From: JBEKYD01 sp049509915
Lineage (GTDB): Bacteria > Acidobacteriota > Terriglobia > Bryobacterales > Bryobacteraceae
Assembly: GCA_049509915.1 (NCBI GenBank)
Contig: JBEKZL010000239.1
Span: 1 to 13,668 of the forward strand
DNA: 13,668 nucleotides
Direction: 5' to 3'
The notes under the pieces were generated by a model that ran no database searches, was not told the origin of the DNA, and worked only from the letters and a program-made list of their open reading frames with translations. This document shows, piece by piece, positions 10,201 through 13,668 of this stretch. The position numbers and the translations under genes are program-made. The stretch's first letter is position 1, and every line of letters begins with the position of its first letter.

Positions 10201-11158
10201 CAAGCCGGCAGCTAACTTCTTCACCGACGCAAACGGCAACCTGGTCGTGGGGATCACCCCGGCGGGATCTTCACCCGTCCCCTCGCCGACGCCGGCGACG
10301 CTGACCCTGACGCCAACCACAACCAGCGACCTGGTGGGCACCCCGGCGACCATGACCGCGACGGTCACGGATACAACGGGAGCTGCTCTTTCCGGCGCTA
10401 TCGTAACGATTAACGTCACCAGCGGTCCGAATGCGGGAGCGACCGGTGGCGGCGTCACGGGCGCGAACGGGCAAGTTCTATTGAGCTATATCGGCAATCG
10501 CGGCGCCGGCACCGACTACATTCAGGCTACCAGCGGAACGCTGACTTCGAGTGTCGTGCAGCAGACTTGGACTGTGGTGCCCCTTAAATCGGGCTCGGCT
10601 TGCAACGGCACTTACAATGGCACTTTCAATGGCAATGTGACGATCACCAGGGGCCAGAAGTGCGTCCTGGTGGGCGGTACCGTCTCTGGTAACATCACCC
10701 AGAACGGCGGTAGCCTGTCGATCGGCAATTTCACCGTGAAAGGGAATGTGCAGGTGAGTGGCAGCAGCACCTTCTCTTCCAGTCCGTACGCCGTGATCGA
10801 TGGCAACCTGCAGATCCAGAATGTTCCGGCAGGGGAGGCAAACAGCCAGGTTTGCGGGACCACCGTTCAGGGGAATGTGCAATTTCAGGACAATGGAGCT
10901 GCTGTCCAGATCGGCTCAAGCTCCGTGGCATGCCCAGGCAACATCATCGACGGCAATCTCGAAATCCAGAGCAACACGGGCGCGACCACCATCGACGGTA
11001 ATACTGTTAAGGGCAACTTGCAGGACCAGAGCAATAGCGCCGCAACCCGAGTTTTCAGCAACACGATTACCGGCATCCTGCAATGCCAGAGCGACTTCGC
11101 GATTACCGGAGGCGGCAATACGGCAGCGCAGAAACAGGGTCAGTGCGTGGCGTTTTGA
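7241..11158 (+). CDS. 1305-residue exported beta-helix / Ig-like mosaic surface protein
   Basis: The GTG start has a strong Shine-Dalgarno. Residues 1-28 are a signal peptide (GLIMLAVVSGAPAFA, cleavage before SNQ). Residues about 30-480 begin VVTSTADSGPGSLRAAL and form a right-handed parallel beta-helix with recurring NSTISGNS-like turns and GGGI motifs. This part ends in SPAIDAIP...CDIGAFEY, the choice-of-anchor Q type ending. Residues 488-741 hold three Ig-like repeats of about 85 residues (QTITFNPLSNQPLGTAPFTV type). Residues about 748-1010 are an unrecognised domain with two vicinal cysteine pairs (855/856 and 970/971). Residues about 1020-1112 are a big-1-like Ig domain after a PVPSPTPAT linker. 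Residues about 1115-1305 are a GN-rich solenoid (GNLQIQN, GNVQFQD, GNLEIQS, GNLQDQS), bactofilin-like in pattern, with Cys near both ends. No LPXTG, autotransporter barrel or PEP-CTERM is seen, so the anchoring route is unknown. An adhesin or matrix role is inference. Confidence 0.88.
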   Translation: MQNTKSIIGVCAGLIMLAVVSGAPAFASNQVVTSTADSGPGSLRAALSLATSGTDTITFNLTTYPATITLTSDELHITAPVTITGPGASKLTISGGGNFRVFENDGSSPVSISGLTIANGNGTLASPSPSNYPGEGGGIYTAGTMNLTGVTLTSNSANEGGAIGIGGGTVTLTNCTVTGNFAVTGTYTPEGGGIFNYGALTITGSTISNNTVSSTAGASGGGIFNANVGLTSVGVLNVTNSTISGNSAPQEGGGIFSESGTLTLTNSTVSGNSSYQGSGIENDGTGTVTGSTISANTGHGEGGGMFNNGTLTVTNSTISGNSTSNGAGVANGGTALSISFTTISGNTASSNGGGIVGAASVKNSIVANNGSGGNCYVFPPYMGTVNPPIISGGYNLSDDATCTTYFNQTGDLNGVAAGLYSGGLESNGGPTQTIALLSGSPAIDAIPASACTDWNGNMVTTDQIGTTRPQGPACDIGAFEYIEGTTPQTITFNPLSNQPLGTAPFTVSATALSGLVVTFNSQTTSICAVSGTNGTTVTLGAVGTCTIQATQDGNATYAAATPVDQSFQVTQAVLLGQSISFGTLSNQQIGAVPFVVSATSTSGLTVSFNSQTTSVCTVSGTNGTTVTMSAIGTCTIQATQAGNATYAPALPVNQSFQVTGVPQTISFGVLPNQLLGTAPFTVSATSTSGLTVSFASLTPGACTVSGATVTLVAGGLCTIQATQAGNATYAAAAAVDQSFTVESTAPTNYGTFTRVNQFDSYDDADQIKGGIMVPSTVDAAGSDIGENYALANFEPITLRTSNGSITVNSGPGVGVESASNQGTGSARALAFVTLNAPGVPFHVNAVLDGEFLSDCCGLPDGTLAAAAQIFVVNTTMFNALLANKSQAQIQQTFMGTPGTTAISPDQAIASVEATLAGMVYSNGSAFVSLNPNFEPYNTLLTEQLSTGLIDLQGAAQFTVVFETAAYSLVCCFSDDYGTGEVDFIHTLKPAANFFTDANGNLVVGITPAGSSPVPSPTPATLTLTPTTTSDLVGTPATMTATVTDTTGAALSGAIVTINVTSGPNAGATGGGVTGANGQVLLSYIGNRGAGTDYIQATSGTLTSSVVQQTWTVVPLKSGSACNGTYNGTFNGNVTITRGQKCVLVGGTVSGNITQNGGSLSIGNFTVKGNVQVSGSSTFSSSPYAVIDGNLQIQNVPAGEANSQVCGTTVQGNVQFQDNGAAVQIGSSSVACPGNIIDGNLEIQSNTGATTIDGNTVKGNLQDQSNSAATRVFSNTITGILQCQSDFAITGGGNTAAQKQGQCVAF
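8702..9463 (+). repeat. Three tandem Ig-like coding repeats (about 258-267 bp)
   Basis: Units start at 8702, 8969 and 9227 (CAA/CAG codon of QTITF, QSISF, QTISF). Units 2 and 3 share an identical block of 40 bases, from GGTCAGTGCGACC to GTGAGCTTC (9027-9066 and 9285-9324, approximate). CACGATCCAGGCGACGCAGG-type phrases recur in all three. Identity at silent positions points to recent duplication or gene conversion. Confidence 0.85.
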
Positions 11159-11174
11159 TTTAGACCACGCTTCT

Positions 11175-11227
11175 AAGCCGAAGTTCCCGCTCGGGAACTT
11201 CAATCCAAGGACAGCGACCTTCGGCTT
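11175..11227. repeat. Overlapping, mutually exclusive inverted repeats behind the large surface gene
   Basis: GAAGTTCCCG and CGGGAACTTC (11180-11201) form a perfect 10-bp stem with a two-base loop (or nine plus a GCTC tetraloop). AAGCCGAAG (11175-11183) can instead pair with CTTCGGCTT (11219-11227). The two share GAAG at 11180-11183, so they exclude each other. They start 17 bases after the stop of the surface-protein gene. No T-run follows, so this is not a canonical intrinsic terminator, though a transcript-end structure is likely. Confidence 0.5.
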
Positions 11228-11290
11228 GGGCGAGAACGCCGCGTAGCGTATCTCGGCAATGTCGTTGTCCAGAGGCCTTTAGCTACATTC

Positions 11291-11334
11291 CCGTTCCGCC
11301 GGCCGAACGGGTGACCCGCTGATATGGGGCGGGT
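11291..11334. other. Two small hairpins in the convergent intergenic region
   Basis: CCGTTC (11291-11296) can pair with GAACGG (11305-11310), and ACCCGC (11314-11319) with GCGGGT (11329-11334). They lie between the surface-protein gene and the end of the transhydrogenase gene (11159-11391), which otherwise shows no gene. No T-runs accompany them; they may act as weak bidirectional transcription-end structures. Confidence 0.35.
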
Positions 11335-11391
11335 TGCGCCGCTGGAGGCCGGAGGAGCGTCTTTCGTGCGTTCCCAACCGCTCGAGCAGCT

Positions 11392-12672
11392 TCACCAGCC
11401 ATAGAGGGCGGCTTCGAACAGGGAGCTCAATTCCTCACTTCCCGCCGGGCGGGGAGACAACTTGGTCACCCGGTGCTGCGGCAGGGTTCCTTCCACCAGT
11501 CGGGGAATGTCAGAGGCGCTGTAGCCGATCGCCCGCAGCCCGTTCGGCGCCTTTAACTTCCGCATAAACCATAAGATGCGGTCCGCCAAGACCTTACCGG
11601 CGTCCTCCGGTTGATAGCGTGAGACGTCCGCCCCGAGAGCTGCGGCGGCCTCCAGATGACGCTGTGGGCAGGCCGGGGCGGTGAAGCGGAATACCGCCGG
11701 CGCATTCACAATCACCGAGAAGCCGTGGGGAAGCAGGGCATGATCGCGAGGATAGCCTTCAGCATAATAGTCCAGAACCATTCCCGAGACGGGGTAGGAC
11801 ATGCCGTGTGGCAGGTGGACGCCGGCGTTGCCGAACCCGATTCCGGCGTAGGATGCCGCCAGTAGCATCTGGGCGCGGGCTTCCTCATCCGCCGGATCCT
11901 CCACCGCCCGGACCAAATACCGTGAGACCATGCGTAGGGCCTCGATAGACCATACGTCGCTGATAGGGTTTGATCCTTGGTAGGCTGGACGCAAAGCGGG
12001 CCGCTCCGGGTGAGGACGCTCGTCGAACCGCAACGCCGTGTAGGACTCCAGCGCATGGCTGAGAACGTCGAGTCCGGTCGAGGCGGCCACCTGCGGCGGC
12101 AGGCCGCGGGTGTTCTCCGGGTCGAGCAGGCCGAGCACCGGCTTCAGGCGCCGACTGGCGATGCCCGTCTTGGCGTGCATGCGGCGTAGATCGAAGATCG
12201 CGACTCCCGTGGTTTCACTTCCCGTGCCGGCAGTAGTGGGAACAGCGATCAGGGGCCTCAGCGGGCCGGGCACCGGTAACCCTTTGCCGATCGGCGGGTT
12301 CACGTAATCCAGGAAGTCGCCTGGCGGATAGGTCGTGTATAGGTTCACAGCCTTGGCCGTGTCGATGGTTGAGCCGCCACCGACGGCGACAAAAGCGTCA
12401 AAGGAGCCGCGGCGCGCGAAAGCGATGGCGTCCAGAAACGACTCGTCGGTGGGCTCGATGCGAACCTGGTCATAGAGGGTGAACGGAATGCCGTGATCCT
12501 CCAGAGACTCAAGGACGGTGGAGACAGGGCTCATGCGGGACAGGCCCGGATCGGTTAGAACCAGCGCGTTGCGAGCGCCCAGGTCGCCCAGGTCCATCCC
12601 CACTTCGCGGGTGACGCCGGCGCCGAACCGCACCTGGGACATTGCCATTTCGAATGCGGTTTCCTTCTTCAT
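11392..12672 (-). CDS. Hydroxyacid-oxoacid transhydrogenase (ADHFE1/HOT-type iron-containing alcohol dehydrogenase)
   Basis: The 426-residue product is closely colinear with human ADHFE1 after its mitochondrial presequence. Shared stretches include AFEMAMSQVRFG, VTREVGMDLGDLGA, VAVGGGSTIDT, PTTAGTGSETTGVAIFD, RPAYQGSNPISD and GIGFGNAGVHLPHGMSYP. Family knowledge: HOT (EC 1.1.99.24) oxidises 4-hydroxybutyrate to succinate semialdehyde while reducing 2-oxoglutarate to D-2-hydroxyglutarate, using tightly bound NAD(H). Visible sites are the nucleotide motif GGGS (98-101) and metal ligands Asp202, His206, His289 and His316. I chose the ATG at 12672 because homology starts there. A longer reading from the ATG at 12723 adds 17 residues, and neither has a strong Shine-Dalgarno. 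The gene lies 97 bp behind the molybdenum hydroxylase gene on the same strand, probably co-transcribed. Whether the substrate is 4-hydroxybutyrate in this organism is inference. Confidence 0.9.
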   Translation of the reverse strand: MKKETAFEMAMSQVRFGAGVTREVGMDLGDLGARNALVLTDPGLSRMSPVSTVLESLEDHGIPFTLYDQVRIEPTDESFLDAIAFARRGSFDAFVAVGGGSTIDTAKAVNLYTTYPPGDFLDYVNPPIGKGLPVPGPLRPLIAVPTTAGTGSETTGVAIFDLRRMHAKTGIASRRLKPVLGLLDPENTRGLPPQVAASTGLDVLSHALESYTALRFDERPHPERPALRPAYQGSNPISDVWSIEALRMVSRYLVRAVEDPADEEARAQMLLAASYAGIGFGNAGVHLPHGMSYPVSGMVLDYYAEGYPRDHALLPHGFSVIVNAPAVFRFTAPACPQRHLEAAAALGADVSRYQPEDAGKVLADRILWFMRKLKAPNGLRAIGYSASDIPRLVEGTLPQHRVTKLSPRPAGSEELSSLFEAALYGW

Positions 12673-12769
12673 AATGCTGCCGCGGTCTCCGATGATATCG
12701 CATCCACGGCGGTGGCCAGTCATCTTGTTCCCGTTCGGCTGAGGCTGCCAATACCAGCCAATAGTCAGA

Positions 12770-13668
12770 TCAAGGTCGTACCGTGGAAATCGAGGCTAGC
12801 ACGCGCTGCGGAGTCATGGGCAACTGCAGCAGCCGGACTCCAACCGCGTCGAAAATAGCATTTGCGATCACAGCACCCATGTTGATAACCGGCGGTTCGC
12901 CGCACCCCGAGACCGGCGCTTCCGGGTTGTCGATCAGCACGATCTCCATCTTCGGCAGCCAGGAGTAGCGCGGAATTTCATAGGTATCGAAGTTCCGGCT
13001 TAGGACGTCGCCGCCCTGGAACCGCACCTCCTCAGTCAGCGCGTAGCCCAACCCCATGACAATTGCCCCTTCTATCTGCTGGCGCGTGCCTTCCGGGCTC
13101 ACCGTCGGCCCCTGATCGTGCGCGAAGACGATGCGCTTGACCTTAACCTGGCCGGATTCTCGGTTTGCGTTTACCTCCGCCATAGTGGCCATGTACGTCC
13201 CCGAGTAGAGGCCGCACGCGACCCCCACTCCGCGCCCGCTGGGCGTTTTCGCCGGCATCCACGCGAACCTCTCCGCGGCGGCCTCCAGCGCGCGCCGCAT
13301 GCGCTTGTCGGACAGGTTCCGGAGACGGAATTCAACCGGGTCCGCGCCCACCATGTTCGCCAGAACATCGATGTGGGATTCACGAGCGAACGTGTTGGTG
13401 GGACCCGCCGGCGCACGCCAAGTGCCGACCCCAAGCGGATGCAGGCCCGGCGGATTGCTCGCCGCCTGCCAGGAGCCGGCCGATAGCGTGCGCTGGTGTG
13501 GCGCATCGTAGAACGACTTCGCCTCCTGGGGACCTCCGCCATAGGTTTTGAAGTCCCAGAAGGCCAATTTGCCTTCGCCGGTCAACCCCGAACGGATCTC
13601 CACCACGGCAGCGGGACACAACCTGCCGAACCGGAACTCCTCCGCGCGATCGAACACCACCTGTACGG
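12770..13668 (-). CDS. Molybdenum hydroxylase large subunit (xanthine dehydrogenase/isoquinoline oxidoreductase type), C-terminal part
   Basis: The frame is open at the right edge (...VQVVFDRAEEF), so at least the N-terminal half lies outside the window. About 299 residues remain. Family signatures of the molybdopterin-binding subunit: VGTWRAPAGPTNTFARESHI, ANMVGADPVEFRLRNL, the segment QGPTVSPEGTRQQIEGAIVMGLGYAL, and the C-terminal SGCGEPPVINMGAVIANAIF. The Glu of GEPP (codon at 12896-12898, 42 residues from the end) corresponds to the catalytic Glu of xanthine oxidase (bovine Glu1261). The family hydroxylates aldehydes or N-heterocycles with water as the oxygen source, with an FeS subunit and sometimes an FAD subunit that would be encoded nearby. 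The substrate cannot be told from this fragment; the GTWRAP version suggests an IorB/CoxL-like branch rather than true xanthine dehydrogenase. It ends in TGA at 12770-12772. Confidence 0.9.
   Translation of the reverse strand, partial: VQVVFDRAEEFRFGRLCPAAVVEIRSGLTGEGKLAFWDFKTYGGGPQEAKSFYDAPHQRTLSAGSWQAASNPPGLHPLGVGTWRAPAGPTNTFARESHIDVLANMVGADPVEFRLRNLSDKRMRRALEAAAERFAWMPAKTPSGRGVGVACGLYSGTYMATMAEVNANRESGQVKVKRIVFAHDQGPTVSPEGTRQQIEGAIVMGLGYALTEEVRFQGGDVLSRNFDTYEIPRYSWLPKMEIVLIDNPEAPVSGCGEPPVINMGAVIANAIFDAVGVRLLQLPMTPQRVLASISTVRP

Noticed and set aside
11180..11201. Intrinsic terminator call for the surface gene
   Set aside because: The stem is perfect but is followed by AATCCAAGG, not a T-run, on either strand.

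Overview
The window is GC-rich bacterial DNA, most likely from an Acidobacteriota chromosome (Solibacter/Bryobacter-like). This is an inference from gene content: an acidobacterial-type VWFA-related exported protein, a bacterial TMTC-like membrane/TPR protein, a huge beta-helix/Ig-like exported protein, and an RpoC with a large insertion inside the trigger loop. No RNA gene, IS element, CRISPR array or phage gene is visible.

Layout from left to right. (1) 1-2205 (+): C-terminal part of rpoC, open at the left edge. A 14-bp tandem duplication at 1939-1966 shifts the frame just before the natural end. The ancestral stop (2028-2030) and the intrinsic terminator behind it (2054-2089) are still present, but the current frame runs through both to 2205. 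(2) 4246-2125 (-): a TMTC-like polytopic membrane protein with a DUF1736-type region followed by about eight 35-residue TPR units. One unit has lost 38 nt, so the current frame stops at 2378 and the last 113 residues (2466-2125) lie in another frame. (3) 4350-5885 (+): exported VWFA-related protein, divergent from the TPR gene, with a good -10 box. (4) 7006-5959 (-): compact signalling cluster: a response regulator whose frame continues into a 91-residue module with its own Shine-Dalgarno and ATG, then an overlapping 63-residue gene. (5) 7241-11158 (+): 1305-residue exported mosaic protein (beta-helix, three Ig-like repeats, an unknown domain with two CC pairs, another Ig-like domain, a GN-repeat beta-solenoid). 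(6) 12672-11392 (-): hydroxyacid-oxoacid transhydrogenase (ADHFE1/HOT type), probably behind (7) 13668-12770 (-): C-terminal part of a molybdenum hydroxylase large subunit, open at the right edge.

Functionally the window joins the end of the transcription-machinery operon to an accessory stretch of envelope, surface and signalling genes and then to an oxidative metabolism pair. The most striking points are two independent frame-disrupting indels, both at repeats, within about 550 bp (rpoC end and TPR array), the possible REC fusion or hidden internal gene, and the small overlapping gene behind it. The first two could be real slippage events or assembly errors, and raw reads would decide.
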